From contig NZ_NMVJ01000006.1 in NCBI RefSeq assembly GCF_002250565.1, positions 186,001 to 250,000 on the forward strand: a stretch of DNA of 64,000 bases. Direction: 5' to 3'. The first letter of the stretch is position 1; each line of letters starts with the position of its first letter. A program made the translations under genes and the position numbers. This document shows, piece by piece, positions 26,063-34,695 of this stretch. The notes beneath the pieces were generated by a model, which made no database searches, was not told the origin of the DNA, and saw nothing but the letters and a program-made list of their open reading frames with translations. The stretch is from Parenemella sanctibonifatiensis. Lineage in GTDB: Bacteria > Actinomycetota > Actinomycetes > Propionibacteriales > Propionibacteriaceae.

Positions 26063-26163
26063 GGGCGAACGCACCGCTGGCCACTGTCGCGACCTTGGCG
26101 CGCGCCCTATCCTTCGAGTGTGGTGGCCATCGAGGTGAGCTTCGGCGCGGTGACGGGAGGGGC

Positions 26164-26541
26164 ATGAGCGGACGACTGGCGGACGCCTTTGCCGCCTTCG
26201 ACGACGGTGCGGAGCCGGCCGAGGATACGGGCCGGACCAGGGCGCAGCAGTCAGAGCCGATCTGCGTGCAGGTGAGCCAGGACGGTGTACGGATCTCACT
26301 CACGGACTCGGCCCTGCAGCTGGGTCCCCAGCAGCTGGGCGAGCAGCTCAGCGCGGCGGTCACGGCCGCCCTGGCCCAGCCCTCGGCTGCCCCGGCCGAA
26401 CCGGCCGAACAGACCAGCCCGGCATCGCCGGCGACGCCTGCGAGCCCGATCTCACCCGAGCGTGACACGCCCCAGCAGTTCGACAGCTTGGCGGCCATGA
26501 ATGCGTACTTCACCAAACTCATCGAGGACCGCCTGACATGA
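26164..26541 (+). CDS. Small acidic protein between prfA and prmC, weakly YbaB-like
   Basis: Protein of 125 residues, not firmly recognised. A short N-terminal helix (LADAFAAFDD) is followed by a segment reading ICVQVSQDGVRISLTDSALQLGPQQLGEQLSAAVTAAL, which in order of strand and helix recalls actinobacterial YbaB/EbfC-like proteins. A Pro/Ala/Ser linker and a C-terminal helix FDSLAAMNAYFTKLIEDRL follow. GGGAGGGG precedes the ATG. Its stop overlaps prmC by four bases, so the two are translationally coupled. I infer no function beyond the coupling to release-factor methylation genes. Confidence 0.65.
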   Translation: MSGRLADAFAAFDDGAEPAEDTGRTRAQQSEPICVQVSQDGVRISLTDSALQLGPQQLGEQLSAAVTAALAQPSAAPAEPAEQTSPASPATPASPISPERDTPQQFDSLAAMNAYFTKLIEDRLT

Positions 26542-27392
26542 CCACGATCGACGCCGCATTGGCCGCCGGCGCCAGCCGACTCACCGACGCGGCATCGCCC
26601 GAGGCCGACGCTCGGCTGCTGTTGTCCCACGCCTGGCAGCTCCCGTTGGGTCGGCTCGGCGTGGAACAGGCGCTCGGCACTGAACTGCCCGACGAGATCG
26701 CAAAGGCGTACGCCGACCTGCTCGACCGGCGAGCAGCGGGGCTGCCGGTGCAACGGATCATCGGTGCGACTGACTTCTGCGGGGTGTCGCTGGAGGTCGG
26801 CCCCGACGTCTTCGTGCCCCGCCCGGAGACCGAGTCGTTGGTGGCATGGGGAGTGCAACAGCTGTCCGGACTGCGCGCACCGGTGGTGGTTGACCTGTGC
26901 ACCGGTTCGGGGGCGATCGCCGCTGCGGTCGCGCACCTGGTGCCCGACGCCCGGGTGTACGCCACCGAGCTCAGCCCGCAGGCCCACGACCTGGCCCGGC
27001 GCAACCTGTCCGAACGAGTCGAGCTGGAGCTGGCGGACCTGCGTGATGCCTGGCCGTCCCTGGACGGCCACGTGGATCTGGTGCTGTGCAATCCGCCCTA
27101 CATCCCGCTGACGGCCTGGGAGGGCGTACCTGCGGAGGTGCGCGACCACGACCCGGAGCTGGCGCTGTTCTCCGGGGACGACGGGCTCGAGGCGATGCGG
27201 GCGCTGGCGCCGGTCGCGGCCCGACTGTTGAAACCGGGCGGCTGGCTGGGAGCCGAACATGCCGAGGTGCAGCATGAGTCCGCCCCGGCGATCTTTGTGG
27301 CATCGGAGGCCTTCGACCGGGTCCAGGATCGCTTCGACCTGACCGGTCGCCCGCGGTTCGTCACCGCCCGGCGGCGCCGCGCCAGCAGCTGA
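26538..27392 (+). CDS. prmC: Release factor glutamine N5-methyltransferase
   Basis: Methylates the glutamine of the GGQ motif in RF1/RF2, 284 residues. The N-terminal helical domain is followed by VPRPETESLV, the SAM-binding motif VVDLCTGSGAIAAAVAHLVP near residues 115-135, and the diagnostic NPPYIPL near 195. PGGWLGAEHAEVQ is the late motif, with GAEH in place of the more usual E-x-G. Its position downstream of prfA, the gene for its substrate, is the conserved arrangement. Confidence 0.93.
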   Translation: MTTIDAALAAGASRLTDAASPEADARLLLSHAWQLPLGRLGVEQALGTELPDEIAKAYADLLDRRAAGLPVQRIIGATDFCGVSLEVGPDVFVPRPETESLVAWGVQQLSGLRAPVVVDLCTGSGAIAAAVAHLVPDARVYATELSPQAHDLARRNLSERVELELADLRDAWPSLDGHVDLVLCNPPYIPLTAWEGVPAEVRDHDPELALFSGDDGLEAMRALAPVAARLLKPGGWLGAEHAEVQHESAPAIFVASEAFDRVQDRFDLTGRPRFVTARRRRASS

Positions 27393-27473
27393 GCAGGGCC
27401 CACGACCGACCGCGTGAGCTCGGTGAAGGGCGGGCGCGCCGGTCACGGACCGATGGAGGCGGCTCGGTGCGCC

Positions 27474-27479
27474 TAGGAT
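27474..27479 (+). promoter_or_regulatory. -10 element for the Sua5 gene, probably leaderless
   Basis: TAGGAT is followed by seven bases and then GTG. It overlaps the alternative ATG at 27478, favouring the GTG. Confidence 0.45.
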
Positions 27480-27486
27480 GGCCCGC

Positions 27487-28521
27487 GTGAGTGAACAGCA
27501 CGACGCCGAGCCCCTCGACGCGACCAGCCCCACCGCGGGTGAGGTCACGACCGAGGTCGAGCAGGCCCAGCCAGAGTCGGCCACCGAGCCTGTCGTCGAC
27601 GCCGAGGGAGAGCCGGGCGGCTCCGAGGAGACTGCGGAGGAGTCTGCCTCAGAGGTGACTGCTGACGTCGCCGACGCCGACGCCGAGCCGGAGCCGGACC
27701 CCGAACCGGTCGTCGAGATCATCGACGCCGTCACCGATCCCGAGGGCGGCATCGCCCGGGCAGCGGAACTGTTGGCCGAGGGGCACGTCGTGGTGATCCC
27801 CACCGACACCGTCTATGGCGTGGCCGCGGATGCCTTCAACCGCAAGGCGGTCAACGCGCTGCTGGAGGCCAAGGGGCGTGGCCGTGACAAGCCGCCGCCG
27901 GTCCTGATCTCGGATGCCCCGATGCTGCAGGCGTTGGGGGACAAGGTGCCCAGCTATGCCCGCAAGCTGGTCGACAAGTACTGGCCCGGCCCGATGACCG
28001 TGGTGGTCAAGGCCCAGGACGGACTGCGGATGGAGCTGGGGGAGACCAAGGGCACCATCGGGTTGCGGGTGCCCGACCACGATCTGACCCGGTCACTGCT
28101 GCGGCGGACCGGTGCTCTGGCCGTGTCGAGCGCGAACCGCACCGAGCAGCCGCCGGCCCATTCGGTCGCCGAAGCCGTCGAGCAGCTCGAGGGCCACGTC
28201 AGCTACTTCCTGGACGCCGGTCCGGTCGCCGACGGCCCCTCCTCGACCATGGTCAACTTCAGCTCCGGTCACTACGGCGAGTTGCTCCGGCTGGGCCCGC
28301 ACAGCTTGGCCGAACTGCAGGAGACCTGCCCCTTCCTCAAGGATCCGATGGGACTCGCTCCAGAACCGGAGCCCGAGCCCGCGGACGAGACGGACGCGGA
28401 TGACGCGACGACCGAGGCTGAGGCGACCGACGCCGAGGCCACGACTGACACCACGACCGACAGTGGGGCCGAGGCCGAGGCAGAACCCGTCGCTCCGCCG
28501 CCGGGGTACAGCCCCAACTGA
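27487..28521 (+). CDS. Threonylcarbamoyl-AMP synthase (Sua5/YwlC/TsaC family)
   Basis: Makes threonylcarbamoyl-AMP from threonine, bicarbonate and ATP for the t6A37 modification of tRNA, 344 residues. The catalytic domain occupies roughly residues 80-280: GHVVVIPTDTVYGVAADAFN, KGRGRDKPPPVLI, YWPGPMTVVV, TIGLRVPDH and ALAVSSANRT. It is flanked by very acidic low-complexity arms (N-terminal about 75 residues, C-terminal about 60 residues of Glu/Asp/Ala/Thr). Those arms are not the C-terminal Sua5 domain. The next gene, a wecA homologue, starts 3 bases later, the order also seen in mycobacteria upstream of atp. Confidence 0.88.
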   Translation: MSEQHDAEPLDATSPTAGEVTTEVEQAQPESATEPVVDAEGEPGGSEETAEESASEVTADVADADAEPEPDPEPVVEIIDAVTDPEGGIARAAELLAEGHVVVIPTDTVYGVAADAFNRKAVNALLEAKGRGRDKPPPVLISDAPMLQALGDKVPSYARKLVDKYWPGPMTVVVKAQDGLRMELGETKGTIGLRVPDHDLTRSLLRRTGALAVSSANRTEQPPAHSVAEAVEQLEGHVSYFLDAGPVADGPSSTMVNFSSGHYGELLRLGPHSLAELQETCPFLKDPMGLAPEPEPEPADETDADDATTEAEATDAEATTDTTTDSGAEAEAEPVAPPPGYSPN

Positions 28522-28524
28522 TCC

Positions 28525-29643
28525 ATGCGCGCGTACCTGCTGGTGATGTTGGTGGCTGCGGCCACCACCTTTCTGCTGTGTTCGGTGTGTCGCCAGCTGG
28601 CGCTGCGCACCGGCGCGGTGGCCCAGGTGCGCGACCGGGACGTCCACACCATCGCGATGCCCTACTTGGGAGGACTGGCGATGCTGTTCGGCGTCGGCGC
28701 GGCCTTCCTGGTGGCGCTGCAGCAGCCCTTCCTTGGCTCACAGGAACTGGTGCGCCATGACGCCGTCGGCATCCTCATGGCAGCGGCGGTGATCTGTGGC
28801 GTCGGCGTCCTTGATGACATGTTCGACCTGAACGCGCTGGCGAAACTGGCCGGTCAGGTGTTGGCCGCCGGTGTCGCGGTGGTCAACGGCGTCAAGATGT
28901 TGTGGATCCCGCTGCCCAACTCGATCTATTCCTTGGATGATGCCGCCGCCATCGCCATCACGGTCTTCTTCATCGTGCTGTGCGTGAACGCGATCAACTT
29001 CGCCGACGGCCTGGATGGCCTGGCCGCTGGGGTGGTCGGGATCGGGGCCACCGCGTATTTCGGATACGCCTACATGCTCACCGTCGAGCAGGAACTGGTC
29101 CGTGCCACCACCTCCAGCCTCATCACCGTCACCATCGTGGGGGTCTGCCTGGGCTTCCTCCCGCACAACTTCTTCCCCGCCCGGATGTTCATGGGGGATT
29201 CCGGCGCGATGCTGCTGGGGCTGCTGATGGCCACCTCGACCATCTCGTTGACCGGCCAGATCGACCCGGGCCAACTCCAGGCCGACTCTGGTGGCCTGAT
29301 CCCTGCATACCTGCCGTTGGTGTTACCGGTGGCGGTGTTGGCGTTGCCGTTTGCCGATCTGGTGCTGGCCTATGTCAGGCGGACCGTGTCGGGCGGGCTG
29401 TGGTTCATGCCCGACAAGCAGCACCTGCACCACCGACTCCTCGAGCGGGGGCACAGCCACCGGCGTGCCGTGATCCTCATGTACGTGTGGACCGCGGTGA
29501 TCTCCTTCGGCGTGATCGCCATCGGCTTCACCCAGACCTGGATCACCGTCGGCGTCCTGCTGGTGGTGATCGCGGCGCTGACGATCATCACGGTGCGCCG
29601 GGCGGGCCGGCGTCGAGCCGCCGAGGAGCACCTGCAACCGTGA
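28525..29643 (+). CDS. wecA: Undecaprenyl-phosphate GlcNAc-1-phosphate transferase (WecA/Rfe type)
   Basis: Polytopic membrane enzyme transferring a sugar-1-phosphate onto a polyprenyl phosphate, 372 residues, about 11 hydrophobic segments. Family motifs: MPYLGGLAML; the magnesium site VLDDMFDL; NFADGLDGLAAGV; HNFFPARMFMGDSGAMLLG; and the HIHH-like loop PDKQHLHHRLLERGHSHRRAV, which separates the WecA/TagO group from MraY. It likely primes the wall linkage unit or a teichoic-acid-like glycopolymer. It sits between the Sua5 gene and the atp operon as in mycobacteria. Confidence 0.88.
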   Translation: MRAYLLVMLVAAATTFLLCSVCRQLALRTGAVAQVRDRDVHTIAMPYLGGLAMLFGVGAAFLVALQQPFLGSQELVRHDAVGILMAAAVICGVGVLDDMFDLNALAKLAGQVLAAGVAVVNGVKMLWIPLPNSIYSLDDAAAIAITVFFIVLCVNAINFADGLDGLAAGVVGIGATAYFGYAYMLTVEQELVRATTSSLITVTIVGVCLGFLPHNFFPARMFMGDSGAMLLGLLMATSTISLTGQIDPGQLQADSGGLIPAYLPLVLPVAVLALPFADLVLAYVRRTVSGGLWFMPDKQHLHHRLLERGHSHRRAVILMYVWTAVISFGVIAIGFTQTWITVGVLLVVIAALTIITVRRAGRRRAAEEHLQP

Positions 29644-29649
29644 TCGCGA

Positions 29650-29678
29650 TGACAGCCCGCGGGACTTTGTGCTAGTTT
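29650..29678 (+). promoter_or_regulatory. Candidate atp operon promoter
   Basis: TGACAG (29650-29655), a 17-base spacer and TAGTTT (29673-29678). The predicted transcript would begin just before the hairpin at 29685-29708. Confidence 0.45.
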
Positions 29679-29684
29679 TCACAA

Positions 29685-29708
29685 GCGTGCCGAGAGAAGT
29701 CGGCACGC
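29685..29708 (+). promoter_or_regulatory. Hairpin in the atp leader
   Basis: GCGTGCCGA and TCGGCACGC pair perfectly over 9 bp around GAGAAG, 37 bases before the first atp gene. It may be an mRNA-stabilising 5' stem, or a terminator for wecA if the promoter lies further on. Confidence 0.45.
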
Positions 29709-29745
29709 ACGCTTGGACACGCCACGGACTCCCGTCAGGAACCCC

Positions 29746-30246
29746 ATGTCAATTGACCTGCCCGGCGCAGCCCACGACACCGACGCCGGTGTTCGGGCGG
29801 CTCTGCGACCGGTCCGGGGCATGCGGGAACGTCTCACCACCCTCTTCAAGGCCGGACTCATCGGTGGCCACGCGATGGGCATCATGGCCGTCGGGCTGAG
29901 CATGGTGATCTGGGGCGGCCACGGGCTGGCCAGCGCCGGCCTGGCCGCGGCGACGACCGTCCTGTTCTTCACCATCGGTCACCTGGTCCAACTCCTCTTC
30001 GTGAACGCCGACCCGCGCACCCAGATGGTGGCCGGATTGTCTGGCTACGGGATCCGGGTTGGTGGCCTCGCGATTGCCTTCATCGCCTACCAGAATCTCG
30101 GCTCGGAGATCCTCGCCCCGTACGCCGTCGCGCTCGGCGCGGTCGCGACTGCGATCGGCTGGGTGACCACCGAGGTGCTGGCCTTCCGGCAGCTCCGGAT
30201 TCCGGCCTACGACGAGTACCTCGAGGATGGGGAGGTGGCCCGATGA
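29746..30246 (+). CDS. AtpI-like membrane protein
   Basis: Membrane protein of 166 residues at the head of the ATP synthase operon. After a polar N-terminus come four predicted helices (GLIGGHAMGIMAVGLSMVIWG; ASAGLAAATTVLFFTIGHLV; GYGIRVGGLAIAFIAY; ILAPYAVALGAVATAIGWVTTEVLA), the layout of ATP synthase protein I. AtpI proteins help assemble the c-ring. The ATG at 29746 is preferred over a TTG 33 bases upstream. The stop overlaps the next gene by four bases. Confidence 0.65.
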   Translation: MSIDLPGAAHDTDAGVRAALRPVRGMRERLTTLFKAGLIGGHAMGIMAVGLSMVIWGGHGLASAGLAAATTVLFFTIGHLVQLLFVNADPRTQMVAGLSGYGIRVGGLAIAFIAYQNLGSEILAPYAVALGAVATAIGWVTTEVLAFRQLRIPAYDEYLEDGEVAR

Positions 30247-30557
30247 GCAGCGATGTGACCAACACCGATCCGGTTGCTAAAGTCCCCGACAGCAAGCCGA
30301 CGGATCTCCCGACAGTGCTGCGGAATGGCTATTCTGAGGGCTACACGGCCCTCGGCTATGTCATCGCCGGGCCGCTGTTCTATGGCGGTCTCGGCTGGCT
30401 GGCAGACCGGTACCTGTTCGACACCGGACTGTTGCTCCCCGCCGGCATCATCGTCGGCTTTGTCGCCTCGATCTACCTGATCGCCCGGCGTTACCGACAC
30501 GATGACCACCCCTCGAGCGACCAGCGGTCGATCGACTCAAGCCCAAAGGAGTCATGA
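30243..30557 (+). CDS. AtpZ-like small membrane protein
   Basis: Protein of 104 residues with a polar start of about 35 residues and two hydrophobic helices (GYVIAGPLFYGGLGWLA and LLLPAGIIVGFVASIYLIARR), a pattern of the AtpZ/AtpI accessory proteins linked to F1Fo assembly or magnesium/calcium handling. The tail is charged. It is coupled to the preceding gene by ATGA and to atpB, whose GTG follows its stop immediately. Confidence 0.65.
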   Translation: MSSDVTNTDPVAKVPDSKPTDLPTVLRNGYSEGYTALGYVIAGPLFYGGLGWLADRYLFDTGLLLPAGIIVGFVASIYLIARRYRHDDHPSSDQRSIDSSPKES

Positions 30558-31352
30558 GTGGGCCCCCTTGTTCCCATGGCAGGCGAGACCTACGAGCCGC
30601 CGGGCGTGCACAGCTTCGAGCCGCGACTGCTGTTCCCTGATGTTCCGTGGTTGTTCTGGCTGAACAACTTCGTCGCCCAGGCGATCATCTCGGTCATCAT
30701 CATCCTGGCCTTCTGGCTGTGGGTCTCGAACAAGGCCAAGATCGTCCCCAGCAAGCGGCAGTTCATCGGCGAGTTCGCCTATGACATGGTCCGCAACGGC
30801 ATCGGCCGCGAAGCGCTGGGGCCCGAGTACCGGCGGTACACCCCTTACTTGGTGGCGCTGTTCTCGTTCCTGCTGGTCAACAACTTGTTCGGGCAGTTCT
30901 TCCTGTTCATGTTGCCGACCTTCTCCCAGATCGGCTTCGCCTACGGTTTGGCGTTGCTGTCCTATCTGCTGTTCATCGGCGCAGGCCTGGCCCGCCACGG
31001 CATCAAGTACTTCAAGATCGCCCTGATCCCCTCGGGGGTGCCGTGGTGGTTGATCCCACTGATCCTGCCGCTGGAGCTCATCTCGAACTTCATCGTCCGG
31101 CCGCTCACCCTGGCACTGCGTCTGTTCGCCAACCTGTTCGCCGGCCACCTGGTGATCCTGGTGTTCGTCGCCGGCGGTGGCTGGCTGATCCAGTACGCCG
31201 ACACCACGTTCAACCGGTTCGCCGGTGGTATCTCGATCCTGTTCGGCTTCCCTGTGTTCGCCCTGGAGCTCCTCGTCGGAACCCTGCAGGCGTACATCTT
31301 CACCGTCTTGACCGCGCAGTACGTTGCCTCGGCAGTAGCTGAGGATCACTGA
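30558..31352 (+). CDS. atpB: ATP synthase Fo subunit a
   Basis: Membrane subunit carrying the proton half-channels, 264 residues. FIGEFAYDMVRNGIGREALG lies early and the essential stator arginine is in LTLALRLFANLFAGHLVIL near residues 188-200. The last helix reads VFALELLVGTLQAYIFTVLTAQYV. The GTG at 30558 is chosen because AAGGAG lies six bases upstream; an ATG six codons later has no such site. It immediately follows the AtpZ-like gene. Confidence 0.94.
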   Translation: MGPLVPMAGETYEPPGVHSFEPRLLFPDVPWLFWLNNFVAQAIISVIIILAFWLWVSNKAKIVPSKRQFIGEFAYDMVRNGIGREALGPEYRRYTPYLVALFSFLLVNNLFGQFFLFMLPTFSQIGFAYGLALLSYLLFIGAGLARHGIKYFKIALIPSGVPWWLIPLILPLELISNFIVRPLTLALRLFANLFAGHLVILVFVAGGGWLIQYADTTFNRFAGGISILFGFPVFALELLVGTLQAYIFTVLTAQYVASAVAEDH

Positions 31353-31430
31353 CCCCCCAACCAGTCGTGTGAGGGCAACCCGGCCCGATCACCTCAAGCG
31401 TCCGACCGGACACTTCCCGAAAGGAAAACC

Positions 31431-31667
31431 ATGACCCCCATGGAAATCAGTGGCTCGATCAACATGATCGGCTACGCCCTGGCGACTCTGGGCCCCGCGA
31501 TCGGTGTGGCCTGGATCTTCTCCTCGGTCATCAACGGCACCGCCCGCAACCCTGAGGCCCGTGGCTCCATGATGGGCACCGCCTGGATCGGCTTCGCCGT
31601 GGTCGAGGCTCTCGCCATCATCGGTATCGCGCTGGCGTTCGTCCTGACCGGCGCGCTGACGGCCTGA
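31431..31667 (+). CDS. atpE: ATP synthase Fo subunit c
   Basis: Proteolipid of the rotating c-ring, 78 residues, two helices joined by the polar loop NGTARNPEARG. The proton-carrying carboxylate is Glu59 (WIGFAVVEALAIIGI). AAAGGAAAACC precedes the ATG. A second in-frame ATG three codons later is possible. The residues around the ion site do not suggest sodium coupling. Confidence 0.95.
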   Translation: MTPMEISGSINMIGYALATLGPAIGVAWIFSSVINGTARNPEARGSMMGTAWIGFAVVEALAIIGIALAFVLTGALTA

Positions 31668-31678
31668 GGCCCGGATCC

Positions 31679-32215
31679 ATGATCCCTATGGAAGGCGGAC
31701 CGCTCGGGCCGCTCCTCCCTCACGATCTGACGGAGTTCATCGTCGGCATCGTGCTGTTCATCATCATCTTCGTGGTCATCCTCAAGGTGGTTGCTCCCCG
31801 GTTCGAGGCGATGTACGCCGCGCGCACCGAGGCAATCGAGGGTGGCCTGGAGAAGGCTGAGACCGCCCAGAAGGAGGCTGAGGAGGCGCTCGCGAAGTAC
31901 AACGAGCAGCTCTCCCACGCCCGTGAAGAGGCGGCTCGGATTCGCGAGGAAGCCAAGAACCAAGGCGCCCAGATCCTCAGCGAGATGCGTGAACAGGCCA
32001 ATCAGGAGTACGCCCGAATCATCGCCAGCGGTCAGACTCAGATCGAAGCCGAGCGGCAGCAGGCTGCCGTCTCGTTGCGCAACGAGATCGGTGGCATGGC
32101 CACCACCCTGGCCGGCCGTATCGTCGGCGAGACGCTCGACGACGATGAGCGGGCACGACGCACGGTCGACCGGTTCCTGGCCGACCTGGAATCCCAAGGA
32201 GCCACGCAGGCATGA
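31679..32215 (+). CDS. atpF: ATP synthase Fo subunit b
   Basis: Peripheral stalk subunit, 178 residues. One N-terminal membrane helix (EFIVGIVLFIIIFVVILKVV) is followed by a long charged coiled coil (EAIEGGLEKAETAQKEAEEA and following) that reaches up to F1. The stop overlaps atpH by four bases. An alternative ATG lies three codons in. Confidence 0.94.
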   Translation: MIPMEGGPLGPLLPHDLTEFIVGIVLFIIIFVVILKVVAPRFEAMYAARTEAIEGGLEKAETAQKEAEEALAKYNEQLSHAREEAARIREEAKNQGAQILSEMREQANQEYARIIASGQTQIEAERQQAAVSLRNEIGGMATTLAGRIVGETLDDDERARRTVDRFLADLESQGATQA

Positions 32216-33009
32216 GTGCCATGACCACCACCGACGCTCAGCATCAGCAGCTCGACCAGGCAGTCGACCAGCTGCCGGTGACCGCCACGGTCGCCGGGGA
32301 ACTGTTCGCGGTTGCCGACGCGCTGTTGGCGCAGCCCGCCTTGCGACGGTCGCTCTCCGACCCGAGCACGGTCGCCGAACGCCGTGCCGATCTGGCGCGG
32401 ACGCTGTTCGGCGGCAAGGTGGACGACCTCACGCGTGAGGTGGTGGCAACGGCGGCCACCGGTCGCTGGAGCGACCGGGGGCTCACCCGGGCGATCGAAC
32501 GCCAGGGTGTTCGTGCCTGGTTCCGTGTTTCCCAGGCCGAAGGGCAGCTCGCAACCGTCGAGGACGAACTGTTCCGATTTGGTCGCGTCGTTGCCGGTGA
32601 CCCCGAACTGGAGCTGACGCTGGTCAACCCCGGCGCTGCACTGGATCGTCGGCGCGGCATCGTCGAACGGCTGCTCACCGGGCGTACGCATCCGGCAACC
32701 GTGGCCCTCGCGGTCCGCGCTGTCGGTGTGGAGCACGGCGGCTACCCGGACCAGATCGAGCGCTATCTCGAGCTCTCGGCAGCTGCCCAACAGCAGTCGA
32801 TCGCCACCGTCACGGTGGCGCGACCGCTGGACCAGGACCAGGAGGCGCGGCTGCGCGCCGGCCTCATCAAGCAGACCGGACAGGCGATCGTGCTGCATGT
32901 CGTCGTCGACCCCAGCGTCGTCGGCGGCATCAAGGTCGAGCTCGGTGACGAGGTCATCGACGGCACCGTCGGTGGCCGGATCCACCAGCTGCGGCAGCGT
33001 TTCAGCTGA
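32212..33009 (+). CDS. atpH: ATP synthase F1 subunit delta
   Basis: Connects the peripheral stalk to the top of F1, 265 residues. The OSCP-like N-terminal helical domain and the C-terminal strand motif ([21 protein letters not shown], then [11 protein letters not shown]) are clear. At 265 residues it is longer than the roughly 180 of E. coli, as in streptomycetes; it is not the b-delta fusion found in mycobacteria. It is coupled to atpF by ATGA. Confidence 0.93.
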   Translation: MSAMTTTDAQHQQLDQAVDQLPVTATVAGELFAVADALLAQPALRRSLSDPSTVAERRADLARTLFGGKVDDLTREVVATAATGRWSDRGLTRAIERQGVRAWFRVSQAEGQLATVEDELFRFGRVVAGDPELELTLVNPGAALDRRRGIVERLLTGRTHPATVALAVRAVGVEHGGYPDQIERYLELSAAAQQQSIATVTVARPLDQDQEARLRAGLIKQTGQAIVLHVVVDPSVVGGIKVELGDEVIDGTVGGRIHQLRQRFS

Positions 33010-33055
33010 CAGCCCTCCCAGAACTCAACCGTTGAACACACAGACAGGACCAACG

Positions 33056-34693
33056 ATGGCGGAACTCACCATTCGCCCGGAAGAGATCCGGGCAGCGCTG
33101 GATCAATTCGTGAGCGACTACACCCCCGAGGCTGCCTCCCGCGAGGAGGTCGGCACCGTCGTCACCTCCGGCGACGGCATCGCCCAGGTGCAGGGCCTTC
33201 CCTCGGCCATGGCGAACGAACTGCTGCAGTTCGCCAACGGTGAGCTGGGCATCGCACTGAACCTCGACAGCCGCGAGATCGGCGTCGTCGTGCTGGGCGA
33301 CTCCGAAGGCATCGAGGAGGGCTCCCAGGTGCGCGGCACCGGCGAGATCCTCTCGGTCCCGGTCGGCGACGGCTACCTGGGTCGCGTGGTCGACGCCATG
33401 GGCAACCCGATTGATGGTCTGGGCGAGCTGCAGAACATGGTTGGGCGCCGTGCGCTCGAGCTGCAGGCTGCCGGGGTGATGGACCGCCAGGAGGTCCGCG
33501 AGCCGATGCAGACCGGTCTCAAGGCGATCGACGCGATGACCCCGATCGGTCGTGGTCAGCGTCAGCTCATCATCGGCGACCGCAAGACCGGCAAGACCGC
33601 CATCGCGATCGACACGATCATCAACCAGAAGGCCAACTGGGAGTCGGGCGACCCGACCAAGCAGGTCCGCTGCATCTACGTCGCGATCGGCCAGAAGGGC
33701 TCCACGATCGCTGAGGTCAAGGGCTCGCTGGAGAAGGCCGGCGCGATGGAGTACACCACCATCGTGCATGCGCCCGCCTCCGACCCGGCTGGCTTCAAGT
33801 ACATCGCTCCGTACGCCGGCTCGGCCATCGGTCAGCACTGGATGTACGAGGGCAAGCACGTCCTGATCGTCTTCGACGACCTCACCAAGCAGGCCGAGGC
33901 CTACCGCGCCATGTCGCTGCTGCTGCGTCGTCCGCCGGGCCGCGAGGCGTACCCCGGTGACGTCTTCTACCTCCACTCCCGGTTGCTGGAGCGTTGCGCC
34001 AAGCTCTCCGACGAGCTGGGCGGTGGCTCGATGACCGGTCTGCCGATCATCGAGACCAAGGCCAATGACGTGTCGGCCTACATCCCGACCAACGTGATCT
34101 CGATCACCGACGGCCAGATCTTCCTGCAGTCCGACCTCTTCAACGCCAACCAGCGGCCCGCCATCGATGTCGGTGTGTCGGTGTCGCGAGTCGGCGGCGC
34201 CGCTCAGGTGAAGTCGATGAAGAAGGTGTCCGGCACCCTCAAGATCTCGCTGGCGCAGTATCGCGACATGCAGGCCTTCGCGATGTTCGCCTCCGACCTC
34301 GACCCCACCTCACGTCGGCAGCTGGAGCGGGGCGCTCGCCTCACTGAGCTGCTGCGTCAGCCGGCGTTCAGCCCCTACCCGGTGGCCGAGCAGGTCATCT
34401 CGGTGTGGGCCGGCAGCGACGGCCTGATGGACAACGTCCCGGTCGCCGACATCCTCCGCTTCGAGCAGGAGCTGTTGGAGCAGCTGCGGCACTCCTCGGC
34501 CACCTACAAGGAGCTCGCCGAGACCAACCAGTGGTCCGATGACATCGCGAACGCCTTGCGGTCCGAGATTGAGGACTTCAAGTCCCACTTCAAGACCTCC
34601 GACGGCACCCTGCTGGGCAGCGCCGAGCAGGCCGACGCGTTGGAGGACGACGAGGTCGGCCAGGAGCAGATCAAGACGAAGAAGCGGGGCTGA
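33056..34693 (+). CDS. atpA: ATP synthase F1 subunit alpha
   Basis: Regulatory nucleotide-binding subunit of F1, 545 residues. Starts [19 protein letters not shown]. The P-loop GDRKTGKT is near residues 175-182, followed by [16 protein letters not shown], the signature [17 protein letters not shown] and the catalytic arginine in that segment. A C-terminal extension of about 30 charged residues ([20 protein letters not shown]) is typical of actinobacteria and lies where the mycobacterial alpha tail suppresses ATP hydrolysis; that role here is inference. The longer upstream reading is rejected as shadow of atpH. Confidence 0.96.
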   Translation: MAELTIRPEEIRAALDQFVSDYTPEAASREEVGTVVTSGDGIAQVQGLPSAMANELLQFANGELGIALNLDSREIGVVVLGDSEGIEEGSQVRGTGEILSVPVGDGYLGRVVDAMGNPIDGLGELQNMVGRRALELQAAGVMDRQEVREPMQTGLKAIDAMTPIGRGQRQLIIGDRKTGKTAIAIDTIINQKANWESGDPTKQVRCIYVAIGQKGSTIAEVKGSLEKAGAMEYTTIVHAPASDPAGFKYIAPYAGSAIGQHWMYEGKHVLIVFDDLTKQAEAYRAMSLLLRRPPGREAYPGDVFYLHSRLLERCAKLSDELGGGSMTGLPIIETKANDVSAYIPTNVISITDGQIFLQSDLFNANQRPAIDVGVSVSRVGGAAQVKSMKKVSGTLKISLAQYRDMQAFAMFASDLDPTSRRQLERGARLTELLRQPAFSPYPVAEQVISVWAGSDGLMDNVPVADILRFEQELLEQLRHSSATYKELAETNQWSDDIANALRSEIEDFKSHFKTSDGTLLGSAEQADALEDDEVGQEQIKTKKRG

Positions 34694-34695
34694 TC

